A DNA stretch of 64,000 nt from Alphaproteobacteria bacterium (lineage in GTDB: Bacteria > Pseudomonadota > Alphaproteobacteria > Reyranellales > Reyranellaceae). The stretch lies in NCBI GenBank assembly GCA_017308235.1, contig JAFKFL010000024.1, forward strand, positions 59,122-123,121. Reading direction: 5' to 3'. The stretch's first letter is position 1. Each line of letters begins with the position of its first letter. The notes beneath the pieces are model-generated. The model saw only the letters and a program-made list of their open reading frames with translations. It searched no databases and was not told where the DNA came from. Positions 28,420 through 39,847 of this stretch are shown one piece after another. A program made the position numbers and the translations under genes.

Positions 28420-29357
28420 GGTCCGCCTACGATGTCCTTGATTATGAACAAGGGCCGTCCCTTGCTCTGGTCATAGAGCCGTCCGAGGTAGGCGCCGATG
28501 ACGCCCAGCATCAAGAACTGCATGCCACCCAGCAGGCCCAGAGCGGCCATGATCGACGTCCAGCCAGGCAGCGCCTCGCCGAGCCACCAGCCGACAATGG
28601 AATAGACGAAGAAGGCAAATCCAACCGCGGCCATGATCCAGCCGATGGTCATCGAAGCCATCAAAGGCACGACCGAGAAGGCGGTGATCGCATCGACGGC
28701 GAACCGCACCATCTTGACCAGCGGGTATTTGCTTTCGCCGGCTGCTCGTGGCTTGCGGTCATAGACCAAAGGGACCTGGCGGCCGCCGATCCAGGCCACC
28801 ATGCCGCGGATGAAGCGATGCCGCTCAGGCATCGCCAGCAGAATGTCGAGGACGCGACGCGTGATCAGGCGGAAATCGCCGGCATCTCGCGGAATCTGGA
28901 CATCGGTCATACGCCCGATCAAACGGTAAAAGGCGGCCGCAGTTGCGCGCTTGAACAGTGTCTCGCCCTCACGCTGGCGGCGCTGGCCGTAGACCACGTC
29001 GGCGCCCTGATCCATCAGCGCCATCATGTCGACCAAAAGCTCCGGAGGATCCTGAAGATCGGCATCGATGATCAAAATACGTTCGCCTCGGCAAAGCGAC
29101 AGGCCGGCGGTCAAGGCGAGCTGATGCCCGTGATTGCGCATCAGTCGCACCGCAATCACGCGCTTGTCTTCGGCGGCAGCGTTGGCGAGGACCTGCCAGG
29201 TCCCATCCCGCGAGCCGTCGTCGACCAGCACGATCTCGCTCGAGCTGCCCAGGCTGTCGAGCACCGACCTCACCCGCTGCAGAAACTCCGGCAGCACACC
29301 CTCCTCATTGAAGCAGGGCGCCACCACGGAGAGAGCCGGTCGGGGCACGTCAGTCAT
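28416..29357 (-). CDS. Polyprenol-phosphate glycosyltransferase, GT2 family (DPM1/GtrB-like)
   Basis: An enzyme that transfers a sugar from a nucleotide donor to undecaprenyl phosphate on the cytoplasmic face. The 313 residues have the GT2 core: SVVAPCFNEEGVLPEF at the N-terminus, VDDGSRDGTW (about residue 45), and DADLQDPPE (about 98) as the DXD-type motif. Two C-terminal membrane helices (about residues 225-295) are typical of GtrB/ArnC. It is the first gene of the operon and is divergent from hisZ. The sugar is unknown. Confidence 0.92.
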   Translation of the reverse strand: MTDVPRPALSVVAPCFNEEGVLPEFLQRVRSVLDSLGSSSEIVLVDDGSRDGTWQVLANAAAEDKRVIAVRLMRNHGHQLALTAGLSLCRGERILIIDADLQDPPELLVDMMALMDQGADVVYGQRRQREGETLFKRATAAAFYRLIGRMTDVQIPRDAGDFRLITRRVLDILLAMPERHRFIRGMVAWIGGRQVPLVYDRKPRAAGESKYPLVKMVRFAVDAITAFSVVPLMASMTIGWIMAAVGFAFFVYSIVGWWLGEALPGWTSIMAALGLLGGMQFLMLGVIGAYLGRLYDQSKGRPLFIIKDIVGGP

Positions 29358-29440
29358 CTCCCTGCGAGCAATAGCCCAACCGTGGGGGGAAACAAGCGGT
29401 CCCTCCCTTTCTCATCCACAATGGGCTATCAAGCCGCCCC

Positions 29441-30607
29441 ATGAGCGCCAACGACAACGAGCATCGCGGCCTTCTTCCAGCCGGCCTGGCTGACCTCCTG
29501 CCCCCAGATGCGGCCCGGGAGGCGCGTGCCATCGACACGGCGATCGCCCGTCTTGCCGCCTTCGGCTACGAGCGGGTGAAGCCACCGGTGGTCGAATTCG
29601 AGGAGTCGCTGTTGGGCGGTCCGGGCGCTGCACTGGCGTCCCAGACCTTCCGGCTGATGGATCCAGTCTCCCAGCGGATGATGGGCGTCCGACCCGACAT
29701 GACCCTGCAAGTGGCGCGCATTGCCGTCACCCGGCTGAAGCATGTCGAGCGCCCCCTGCGTCTCTCCTACGGCGGCAATGTCATTCGCGTGCGCGGCAGC
29801 GCACTCAAGCCCGAGCGTCAGTTCGCGCAGGTCGGCGCCGAGCTGTTCGGTGTCGATACGGCCGAGGCCGACGCCGAGGCTGTCCTGCTGACAGTCGACG
29901 CGCTGCGCGCGATCGGGGTCGCCGGCCTCACAATCGACCTCAACCTGCCCACGCTTGTTGCGGCGGTGGCCAGCGGACTGAAGCTCGCTGCCGATCCCTT
30001 GCGACGCCTGCGCCGCGCGCTCGACCGCAAGGACGAGGCGGCGGTCACCAAGGCCCTGGGCGAGGACAAGAAGGCGGCCGCCCTGTTCACGGGCTTGTTA
30101 CGCGCCGCCGGTCCGGCCGATACCGCGATCACCCAACTGAAGAAGCTCAAGCTGCCCGCATCAGGAGCGGCGGAGGCCAGCCGTCTGGCCGAGGTCGTGG
30201 ACCTGGTCAAAGCCGCCGACCCCGATCTGCCACTCACCCTTGATCCTGTTGAATATCGCGGCCTCGAATACCAGACCGGGGTCTCCTTTTCAGTCTTCGC
30301 GCTCAAGGAGCGCCAGGAGCTGGCACGCGGAGGTCGCTATTCGGCCGGCTATCCCGAAGATGGGGTCTCCGAACCTGCCACCGGCTTCACGCTCTATATG
30401 GACGCTGTCCTCGCTGCATCGGCCAGTGCACCGGAGCAGCCGAGGCTCTATCTTCCGCCGGGGACGGCCTGGCGCGAGGCCGAGCCTTGGCAAGCCAAGG
30501 GCTATGCCGTTGTGCGCGCCGTCGTTACAGCGAGCGATCCGCGCCAGGAGGCAAAACGCCTGCGTTGCACGCATGCGCTGATCGAAGGTGAAGCCGTGCC
30601 GCTCTAA
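29441..30607 (+). CDS. hisZ: ATP phosphoribosyltransferase regulatory subunit
   Basis: HisZ is a histidyl-tRNA-synthetase-like protein without aminoacylation activity; it pairs with the short HisG to form the active, histidine-sensitive first enzyme of histidine synthesis. The 388 residues show the class II synthetase motifs PAGLADLLPPDA at the N-terminus, RPDMTLQVARIAVT as motif 2, and YRGLEYQTGVSFSVFA and ARGGRYSAG in the C-terminal half. No HisG is in the window. In many proteobacteria purA follows directly; here it lies 1.75 kb further on, after a hydrolase and a PhyH gene. Confidence 0.95.
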   Translation: MSANDNEHRGLLPAGLADLLPPDAAREARAIDTAIARLAAFGYERVKPPVVEFEESLLGGPGAALASQTFRLMDPVSQRMMGVRPDMTLQVARIAVTRLKHVERPLRLSYGGNVIRVRGSALKPERQFAQVGAELFGVDTAEADAEAVLLTVDALRAIGVAGLTIDLNLPTLVAAVASGLKLAADPLRRLRRALDRKDEAAVTKALGEDKKAAALFTGLLRAAGPADTAITQLKKLKLPASGAAEASRLAEVVDLVKAADPDLPLTLDPVEYRGLEYQTGVSFSVFALKERQELARGGRYSAGYPEDGVSEPATGFTLYMDAVLAASASAPEQPRLYLPPGTAWREAEPWQAKGYAVVRAVVTASDPRQEAKRLRCTHALIEGEAVPL

Positions 30608-30623
30608 TTGAGGGAGTATCGTC

Positions 30624-31412
30624 ATGCCGTTCTATGAAAGAGGCGCCGTTCGCATCCATTACCAAGAAGCCGGCTCCGGCTTCCCGCTGCTGATCATTCC
30701 CGGCGGCGGCTTGAACTCGAACATGTCCTTCTTCGCCGAGCATGGCCCCTTCAATCCGCTGGAGGAATTCAAGAGCCGCTATCGCGTCATCGTCAGCGAC
30801 CTGCGCAACGCCAGTGGCGGGCAGTCGTCCGGACCGATCGAGGTCGATCGGCCGTGGGACGCCTACAGCGACGACCAGCTCGGCCTGTTGGATCATCTTG
30901 GCGTCCGCCAGTTCATGGTGATGGGTTTCTGTATCGGCGGTCCGTTCATCTGGAATCTCTTGAAGCGAGCCCCCGACCGCGTCGTCGCGGCCGTGCTGGC
31001 GCAGCCCAGCGGCCATCGTGTCTCGCTGCCCAACCAGTTCTACGAGAACAACATGAAGGGTTGGGGCCCCGGTCTCACCGCCCGCCGCCCCGACATCACG
31101 ATGGAGCAGGTGAGCGCCTTCCTCACCAACATGTACACCAAGCGCGCCGACTTCGTGTTCACTGTGACGCGCGACTTCGCGCGCACCTGCCAGACGCCCC
31201 TCCTCATCCTGCCCGACGACATCCCGCCGCATCCCTACGAAGTGGCGATGGAGTCGGCGAGGCTCGCTCCCAACGCGCAGGTGAGCCTCTATCCATGGAA
31301 AGAGCCGAAGGAGCATATCCCGCTGGCGCTCCGCCACATCCGGACCTTCCTGCGGGCGAATGAGCCAGCGGTTGCAGCCCAGTCTCTCGGGCAGAGAGCA
31401 GCGGCCGACTAA
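30624..31412 (+). CDS. Alpha/beta hydrolase with a cysteine nucleophile
   Basis: A 262-residue protein of the alpha/beta hydrolase fold. The nucleophile elbow is MGFCIGGPF with Cys103 in place of Ser, as in dienelactone hydrolases. The oxyanion segment is PGGGLNSN. The likely acid is Asp198 or Asp199 in LPDD, and the catalytic His is His231 in EPKEHIPLA. It follows hisZ by 16 bases with its own GGGAG site and may be co-transcribed with it. It is convergent with the PhyH gene and overlaps it by four bases. The substrate is unknown. Confidence 0.85.
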   Translation: MPFYERGAVRIHYQEAGSGFPLLIIPGGGLNSNMSFFAEHGPFNPLEEFKSRYRVIVSDLRNASGGQSSGPIEVDRPWDAYSDDQLGLLDHLGVRQFMVMGFCIGGPFIWNLLKRAPDRVVAAVLAQPSGHRVSLPNQFYENNMKGWGPGLTARRPDITMEQVSAFLTNMYTKRADFVFTVTRDFARTCQTPLLILPDDIPPHPYEVAMESARLAPNAQVSLYPWKEPKEHIPLALRHIRTFLRANEPAVAAQSLGQRAAAD

Positions 31413-32173
31413 GCCGGGCGTTTCCTGAAGAACGCCCACGGGTCGTGCATGAAGGCGGCTCGGGCGTTCGCCTGTGTCGCCTCATCCCACAGAGGAGCGG
31501 CGGCGCGGCGTTGGAAGAGCATGTCGCGGCGAGCGTCGGATGTGTTGGCCGACGTGCCATGCGCAAGAAAGCTGTGCGTCACGATGATGTCGCCGGCCTC
31601 GAGGCGCGGCACGACAAGCTGTGCCTCGACGAGAAGGACGCGCTGGTAGTCCAGTTTGACCTGTCCCCAGTGCACGTTCGGATCGTCGAGATGGCGATGG
31701 AACTCGGCGGCATATTTGTCATGTGAGCCCGGAAGCACGTGGAAACCACCCGCCGTGTCCGACGCGACGCGGGACAACGCGACGCCAAAGATGACATTGA
31801 ACAGGCCGAGCAACTGATCCTGACCGCCGTCGAGATGGAAATGCCGGCCCACGCCGCCCTTGGTCGCAAAGCCCGGCATTGTCGACGCGAACTGCACGAA
31901 ATTGAGCGGCGGTGCCGAGTCGAGAATCTCGAGCGCCAGCGGGTCCAGGACATTCGTCGCGATGGCCATGAACTCGGGCTGGCGGCAATATCTCACTTCC
32001 CGCCACAGCTCGTTGCGACTTCTTTCCCAACCACCGTCTGGATGGAGCGCGTTCAGCTGTGAAGCGGCGTCCTGGGCGGCGTGCAGGGTGCTATCGTCGA
32101 TCGCGCCGGACACGACTGTGTAGCCCCGGCTGACAAGTCCCGCCCAATGCGTTTCCCTGAACATGATCGGCAT
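31409..32173 (-). CDS. Phytanoyl-CoA dioxygenase-like Fe(II)/2-oxoglutarate oxygenase
   Basis: 254 residues. The facial triad is His113-x-Asp115 (RHFHLDGG) and His205 (SFLAHGTS), with a following Arg (SDARRDMLF) positioned to bind 2-oxoglutarate. GGFHVLPGSHDKY is the family's conserved beta strand. Members hydroxylate lipids, ectoine, small acids or antibiotics. It is alone on the minus strand between a hydrolase and purA. No ribosome-binding site is clear; the second Met (four codons in) could be the start. Confidence 0.85.
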   Translation of the reverse strand: MPIMFRETHWAGLVSRGYTVVSGAIDDSTLHAAQDAASQLNALHPDGGWERSRNELWREVRYCRQPEFMAIATNVLDPLALEILDSAPPLNFVQFASTMPGFATKGGVGRHFHLDGGQDQLLGLFNVIFGVALSRVASDTAGGFHVLPGSHDKYAAEFHRHLDDPNVHWGQVKLDYQRVLLVEAQLVVPRLEAGDIIVTHSFLAHGTSANTSDARRDMLFQRRAAAPLWDEATQANARAAFMHDPWAFFRKRPA

Positions 32174-32279
32174 TCTCGCGCCATTGCCCGGCTTAGCAAA
32201 GGCCGCCTTGGCACATCTGCCGCAGCCCGGAGAGGCTTTTCCCTTCGCCGTCCTGCCACGAAAGTGCTATCCAAGCTCA

Positions 32280-32312
32280 CGCCTCTCCGGCACCGGCCCG
32301 GGGAGGCGTTTT
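32280..32312 (+). terminator. Terminator-like hairpin ahead of purA
   Basis: Stem CGCCTCTCC with GGGGAGGCG (one G-U pair) followed by TTTT at 32309-32312, ending 48 bases before the purA start. It could end readthrough from upstream or act as an attenuator in the purA leader. Nothing else is recognised between the PhyH start and purA. Confidence 0.6.
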
Positions 32313-32359
32313 CGTGTGCGCAGGCCGGGCCCATCGGAATAACAGTCAGGACAAGGCAG

Positions 32360-33652
<1,293 letters not shown>

Positions 33653-33655
33653 AGT

Positions 33656-33721
33656 CTTCCGGACCGCGAGCTTCCCGCTCGCTCAAATTCATGAGCGAGC
33701 TGGAAGCTCGCGGTCCGGAAG
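33656..33721. repeat. Palindrome family B, copy 2; likely bidirectional terminator
   Basis: A 66-base hairpin: 20-base arms starting CTTCCGGACCGCGAGCTTCC, one mismatch, nine more paired bases (GCTCGCTCA with TGAGCGAGC) and a 6-base loop. It fills the 72-base gap between the convergent purA and ABC ATPase genes. It shares GGACCGCGAGC with 14445-14471. Confidence 0.85.
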
Positions 33722-33724
33722 AGC

Positions 33725-35280
<1,556 letters not shown>

Positions 35281-35284
<4 letters not shown>

Positions 35285-36399
35285 GCGCGCCCTCCCGTAC
35301 GATCGCGAAGCAGCCGGCCGCTACCCTTGGAGACGATGACAAGCCCCTGTGCGGTCTCGCAAGCGGCGGTGATGCCGTGATGGTGTCCGCCAACCCGGCT
35401 ATGCAGACTCGACACCGCATCGCCCTCCTCGTCGATGCGCACCAGAAGTCCATAGGATCTCGGCGGCGCCCACGGCTTCTGGATGCCAAGCGCCTTGATC
35501 GAGCCGAATTGCATCGGCTCCAGGCAATGGCCGGAGGTGTTGAGCGCCGGCGCGACCCACAACGAGGGATCGACGGTGCGCATCATCGCCTCGCGGAAAT
35601 CATCCTCGCGTAGCACGAACTCGATGAGATGGGTGCGCACCGCGAACAGGCTCAGCCAGAAGCCGCCACCCGCGGCTTTGGCCAAACGCGCGGGATAGCC
35701 TGGCAAGTTGCCATTGACGACGGAGACCGCACCGATGCCGCGATCCCGCAGAGGCGCGCGGCTCAGCCGGTGGTTCCAACTCTCGGTGAACCAGAGGCTG
35801 CTATCTGATCCGACTGCGAGACCGTTCGGATAGTGCAAGGCGTCAAGCAGAACCTCGGGACGATCGAACGCCGGTCCGCAGGTGATGAGCCGCCCCAGGT
35901 GATTCTTCTGCATCAAGTCGATGCACCAATCCCGTGGCAAATTCCGGCTGCTGCCGTTGGCGGCAAAGATGCGGCCATCGGATGAGGCAACAACGCTGGT
36001 AAGGCAGTTGAGCGGCTGATCGGCCACCTGGCTGAGCCAGCTTTGCCGGCCGGTCTGATCCACCGCAGCCAGCCCCTTGCCGGCGACACACACCAGCAGC
36101 CGACCGTCCGGATGAAAAGCAAGCCCGCCAGCATCGTCGTCGAAGGTCGCGAACAGGCTGCGGTTCGCATAGCCCTCGCCTGACAACCGCAACACCTGTC
36201 GGCCACCCGAGACGTAGAGCGCACCGTCGGGCCCCTCGACCATGTCGTCAGCGCCTACGATCGGTTCGCCGATCGGTGTGCAGGCATCTAGCCGATCGTT
36301 GGGACTGAGCGCGCCGTCCATCGACGGGATCGCATGCTGCTCCCGGTTCGGGAACAGGATCTGCTCCATGTCGCGCAGGAAGAAGGTGAGAAAGCCCAT
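35281..36399 (-). CDS. SMP-30/gluconolactonase-like beta-propeller
   Basis: 372 residues predicted to be a six-bladed propeller. Recurrent blade motifs include GADDMVEGPDGALYVS, AGGLAFHPDGRLLVCVA, YPNGLAVGSDSSLWFTE and GGFWLSL. Metal ligands expected for the family are the early Glu (VEGPDG), Asn in YPNGLA and Asp nearby. No signal peptide is present, so it is probably cytoplasmic and may open a sugar lactone once imported. It starts three bases after the stop of the permease-propeller fusion and overlaps the ATPase gene by four bases, so the three are one translational unit. Confidence 0.82.
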
Positions 36400-36402
36400 C
36401 GT

Positions 36403-38550
36403 TCAATCCCGATCGCGACGCTTGTTGCCCCAATAGGCCTCGAAGCCACTCCAGGTCGGATCGCCGCGCTCGAGCTTGATGCGGCCGATACGGTTGTTCT
36501 CGAGTCCGCCGAGGTAAAGATAGCCCTTGTGCTCGCGCATCGAGGTCAAGGTCGAATGCGAGATGCCGGTCGGATCCCAGAAGGATTCGAGCACCTCGCC
36601 CTTCTCCGTGAACTTCACGACACAGCCGTGATTGAGGCCGGGCGCCAGCCATTCATCGGTCGGCACTTGCTTCACCATGCGCAGCCGGAAGCCGGGCTTG
36701 CGCATGGCAAGGTCGAAGGCGGGCGTGCGGATGCCGACCAGGGCCAGCCAATAGTTTCCGTCGGAGGCGCGATTGATGTTGTCGCAATTGCCCGGGATTT
36801 GGTCGAGCACCACCTCGAGCTTGTCCTTGTCGGGCCCCTCGAGCCAGAGCCGGAACACCTTGCAGAGCGAGGTGCTGGCAATCAGCACCGATCTGCCGTC
36901 GTGGCTGACGCAGATGCCGTTCGGGAAATAGAAGTGGTTCAGCACGGTCCAGGTCTTGCGCGTTACGGGATCGTAACAGACCAGCCGGCCGTTCGGCCGC
37001 CCCTCCATGATGTCGAGGGAGTTGGTCGTCATCTCGTATCGCGTGGTGCAGTCGCTGAAATAGATCTTGCCGTCAGGCGCGATATCGAGATCATCCGCCA
37101 TGCGCAGCCGGCTGTCGTCGTTCAGCTTGTACCAGGTGCGGTTGGTCTCGTCGGTGACCTTGTAGACCTCCTGGTCAGGGCGCACGCCATAGACACCCAT
37201 GCCGGCGACGGCGACGATCAGATTCTCGTCCTTGTCGAATTGCATGCCGAGCGGGCGGCCACCGATATGGGCGAACACCTCGCGATGCTCGAAGTTCGGT
37301 CCAGAGAAGCGGATGATGTTGCCATCACGCGTCGAGCCATAAACCCGGTCCTGACGATCGAGGATCACATCCTCCGGCCCTTCGACTTGGTCGAGGCCGA
37401 TCGCCTGGGCGTTGATCAACCGGTCGTTTTGCGCCCACGGCGAGCCACTGCCCGAGAGGATCGAGGGTGACGAGGCAAGCGGCACGCGCGCTGGATTGAC
37501 GTAGATCTTCTGCACCGCCTTGCCGCGGTTCTTCGCCCATTTCACGTCGATGCCAACGGCCACCAGCAGGATCACACCGATCGCGCCTGACGTGACGTAG
37601 CCCGGGATGCCCATGCGGACGAGGCCGTTGGTCAGCAGGAAGATGATGATACCGCCGATCATCGCCCGCCATACGGTGCCCTTGCCGCCGGCCAGCGACA
37701 CCCCGCCCAGCACCACCGCGGTCAAGGCCTGAAACTCCCAGCCCACGCCGGTAGTGGAATCGGTGCTGGTCTGGCGCGCGGCATAGAAAATGCCGCCGAA
37801 GGCGCAGAGCGCGCCGGACAGCATGTAGGTGACCAGCAACATGCGTTCGACTGGGATGCCAGCATGGCGCGCTGCCTTACGGCTGGCGCCGATCGCGGTG
37901 AGATGCCAGCCGAAACGCGAACGGCTGAGGAAGAGATGACCGATCAGCAGGACCACGATCAGCGTCGCAGCATTGACCGGAATGCCGAACACGTCGCCAC
38001 CTCCCAGAAAATCCCAGGCGTCGCTGTCGACCGAGTTGGTGGCGAACACCGTGGCGAAGCGTTCGTTCAGGATGTTCACCGACGCCCTCAGGATGATGAG
38101 CGTGACCAGCGTGGTGAGGAACGGCCGAGCCTTGAGGTAGCCGACCAGCAACCCGTTGACGGCACCGATGATCGTGCCGACCGCCAGTGTCGCCACAACC
38201 ACCGCCCATATCGGCAAGTCGAGCACATAGAGAAAATAGAGCGCCGCGAAATTACAGACAGCGAAGATCGCGCCGACGCTCAGGTCGATGCCGCCGCTGA
38301 TCAAACTGAAGGCCATACCGAGCGCTATGAAGCCGAACTCAGCGTAGAGCCGCATCAGCGACAGAAGATTTTCAAGTCCGGTGTAGTTGGGAATGGTGGC
38401 GGCGAACGAGACCAGCAGCGCGATCATCACCGTGAAGGGGATCACCGGCTCGAACCATTGCTTCATCAGGAGTTCGGACAGGAGCAGCCGCGGCGAAAGG
38501 CTTGCCCGCAGCCGCGTTCCGAAGCTGTTGTCTATGCTGGCGATCGACAT
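36403..38550 (-). CDS. RbsC-type ABC permease fused to an SMP-30/strictosidine-synthase-like propeller
   Basis: 715 residues. The first 335 or so are an RbsC/branched permease with about nine helices (GLENLLSLMRLYAEFGFIAL, SGGIDLSVGAIFA, ALTAVVLGGVSLAGGKGT). After a Pro/Ser-rich linker (about 350-375), a propeller begins at QVEGPEDVILDRQDRVYG and continues with ADDLDIAPDGKIYFSD and YFPNGICVSHDGRSVL. I start at ATG 38550 because AGGAG is seven bases upstream; the GTG two codons earlier is too close. RbsC permeases end in the cytoplasm, so the propeller would sit there, next to the ATPase. It is a single uninterrupted reading frame. Confidence 0.88.
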   Translation of the reverse strand: MSIASIDNSFGTRLRASLSPRLLLSELLMKQWFEPVIPFTVMIALLVSFAATIPNYTGLENLLSLMRLYAEFGFIALGMAFSLISGGIDLSVGAIFAVCNFAALYFLYVLDLPIWAVVVATLAVGTIIGAVNGLLVGYLKARPFLTTLVTLIILRASVNILNERFATVFATNSVDSDAWDFLGGGDVFGIPVNAATLIVVLLIGHLFLSRSRFGWHLTAIGASRKAARHAGIPVERMLLVTYMLSGALCAFGGIFYAARQTSTDSTTGVGWEFQALTAVVLGGVSLAGGKGTVWRAMIGGIIIFLLTNGLVRMGIPGYVTSGAIGVILLVAVGIDVKWAKNRGKAVQKIYVNPARVPLASSPSILSGSGSPWAQNDRLINAQAIGLDQVEGPEDVILDRQDRVYGSTRDGNIIRFSGPNFEHREVFAHIGGRPLGMQFDKDENLIVAVAGMGVYGVRPDQEVYKVTDETNRTWYKLNDDSRLRMADDLDIAPDGKIYFSDCTTRYEMTTNSLDIMEGRPNGRLVCYDPVTRKTWTVLNHFYFPNGICVSHDGRSVLIASTSLCKVFRLWLEGPDKDKLEVVLDQIPGNCDNINRASDGNYWLALVGIRTPAFDLAMRKPGFRLRMVKQVPTDEWLAPGLNHGCVVKFTEKGEVLESFWDPTGISHSTLTSMREHKGYLYLGGLENNRIGRIKLERGDPTWSGFEAYWGNKRRDRD

Positions 38551-38610
38551 CGGCACGCTCCTGTCGACAGGGCTATCGCACGTGGCGAAAGAGTTCGGTT
38601 GCAGGAGGCG

Positions 38611-38683
38611 GTGTCATCCCGAACGAAGTGAGGGATCCTTGATCAGCGGCGCAAAGGATCCCTCGCTCCGCTCGGGATGACAC
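38611..38683. repeat. Palindrome family A, copy 2
   Basis: The left arm GTGTCATCCC...AGGGATCCTT (38611-38640) and right arm AAGGATCCCT...GGGATGACAC (38654-38683) pair over almost 30 bases. It lies inside the sugar transporter operon, between the binding-protein gene and the fused permease gene, where it may reduce expression of the downstream genes relative to the binding protein. Confidence 0.9.
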
Positions 38684-38725
38684 AATGGATGCTCGGATGA
38701 CACCGTTTACAAAAATCGACTGCGT

Positions 38726-39799
38726 CTACTTCTTCTCGGCCGAGGGCGCGAGCGGGACCGGCGAGGACGATCCCGATTGCGGCAGCGCAAAGCAGTTGGC
38801 GCCATTCGCGTTGCTCTTGTCGAGCCAGAGTGGCCGCGTATAGAGCGCGCGATGGATCGTACCCGGCTTCTCCTTGCTCTGCAGGAGCATGACGGCCGTG
38901 TTCATCAGCTCATGGCCCTGCTGGGTCGCGGTGTAGCTCAGGAACTTGTAGAAATTGCCCTGGTTCACCTGGTCGCAATCAAGCTGCGAGCCTTCACCCG
39001 AGGCGTAGACCTTGACCTGGTCGATCTTGCCGGCGTTGCGGATCGCCTGCGCCGCGCCCGACTCCATGATCCCCCAGAAGCCGACGCTGGCGCAGAGGTC
39101 GGGGTGCTGCTGAATCACCGTGGCCGTGATGTTCAGCGCATTGTTGGCGTCCCAGGCGGCGGCCTGGTTGGAGACGATCTTGATCGCCTTGTCCTTGTTG
39201 AAGACCTCCATGATGCCGGCGATCTGATCGACGCTCGCGGCCGCGGCCAGCTCACCCTGGACTATCTGCACCTTGCCCGACTTGCCGCTGCCCGTGCCGC
39301 ACTGCTTGACCACATCATCGGCGATCATGCGGCCGACCTCGAACCAGTCGGCGCCCACGAAGGCGTCGGACTTGTAGTTCGACGACATGTTGATCTGGAT
39401 GACATGGGTTCCCTGAGACTCGGCCTTCTTCAGCTCCTTCATGAGCAGGGTCACGCTGGGATTCTGCACGATCAGCACGTCAGGCTTGTCGTTCACAAGC
39501 GCCGTCAGCGCCTGCTGCATCGCCGACGGATTGTTGTTGGGATCGCGCACGACATACTTCATGCCGCGCCAGTCGGCTTCGGTCTTCAGTACGCGGTTCC
39601 ATTCGTCCTGCAGCGGCACGCCGAGCGCGATCGGCAGGAAGGCGATCGTCTTGCCTTTGATGTCCTTGTCATATTCGGTACGCAGCTCCCGCGCGGTTTT
39701 GGTGCCGCCTTCATCCTGGGCCATCGCGAGCGGCGCACCGATCGCCAGAGCGCCCGCGAGCGCGATGCCGGCCATCGACCGGATTGAAATATGCGACAT
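38726..39799 (-). CDS. Periplasmic sugar-binding protein (RbsB-like, family 4 type)
   Basis: 357 residues with a Sec signal (SMAGIALAGALAIGAPLAMAQ, cleavage at AMA-QD). The mature protein has the two-lobed fold: IAFLPIALGVPLQDEWNRVL near the start, ADWRGMKY, NNPSAMQQALTALVNDKPDVLIVQ, and a C-terminal LYTRPLWLD segment. The ligand is a sugar or polyol; Cys pairs (QCGTG, DLCASV, DCDQ) may form disulfides. The GGGAGGAA site is strong, as is usual for the most abundant component. A family A palindrome follows the gene. Confidence 0.92.
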   Translation of the reverse strand: MSHISIRSMAGIALAGALAIGAPLAMAQDEGGTKTARELRTEYDKDIKGKTIAFLPIALGVPLQDEWNRVLKTEADWRGMKYVVRDPNNNPSAMQQALTALVNDKPDVLIVQNPSVTLLMKELKKAESQGTHVIQINMSSNYKSDAFVGADWFEVGRMIADDVVKQCGTGSGKSGKVQIVQGELAAAASVDQIAGIMEVFNKDKAIKIVSNQAAAWDANNALNITATVIQQHPDLCASVGFWGIMESGAAQAIRNAGKIDQVKVYASGEGSQLDCDQVNQGNFYKFLSYTATQQGHELMNTAVMLLQSKEKPGTIHRALYTRPLWLDKSNANGANCFALPQSGSSSPVPLAPSAEKK

Positions 39800-39847
39800 C
39801 GTTTTTCCTCCCTCGTCCGTCGTTGATCGTGACGTCGTGTGCCCTGG

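Noticed and set aside
36403..38550. A sequencing error joining two genes at the permease-propeller junction
   Set aside because: The frame is continuous through a Pro/Ser-rich linker with no stop, start or ribosome-binding site where the propeller begins, so a real fusion is the simpler reading.
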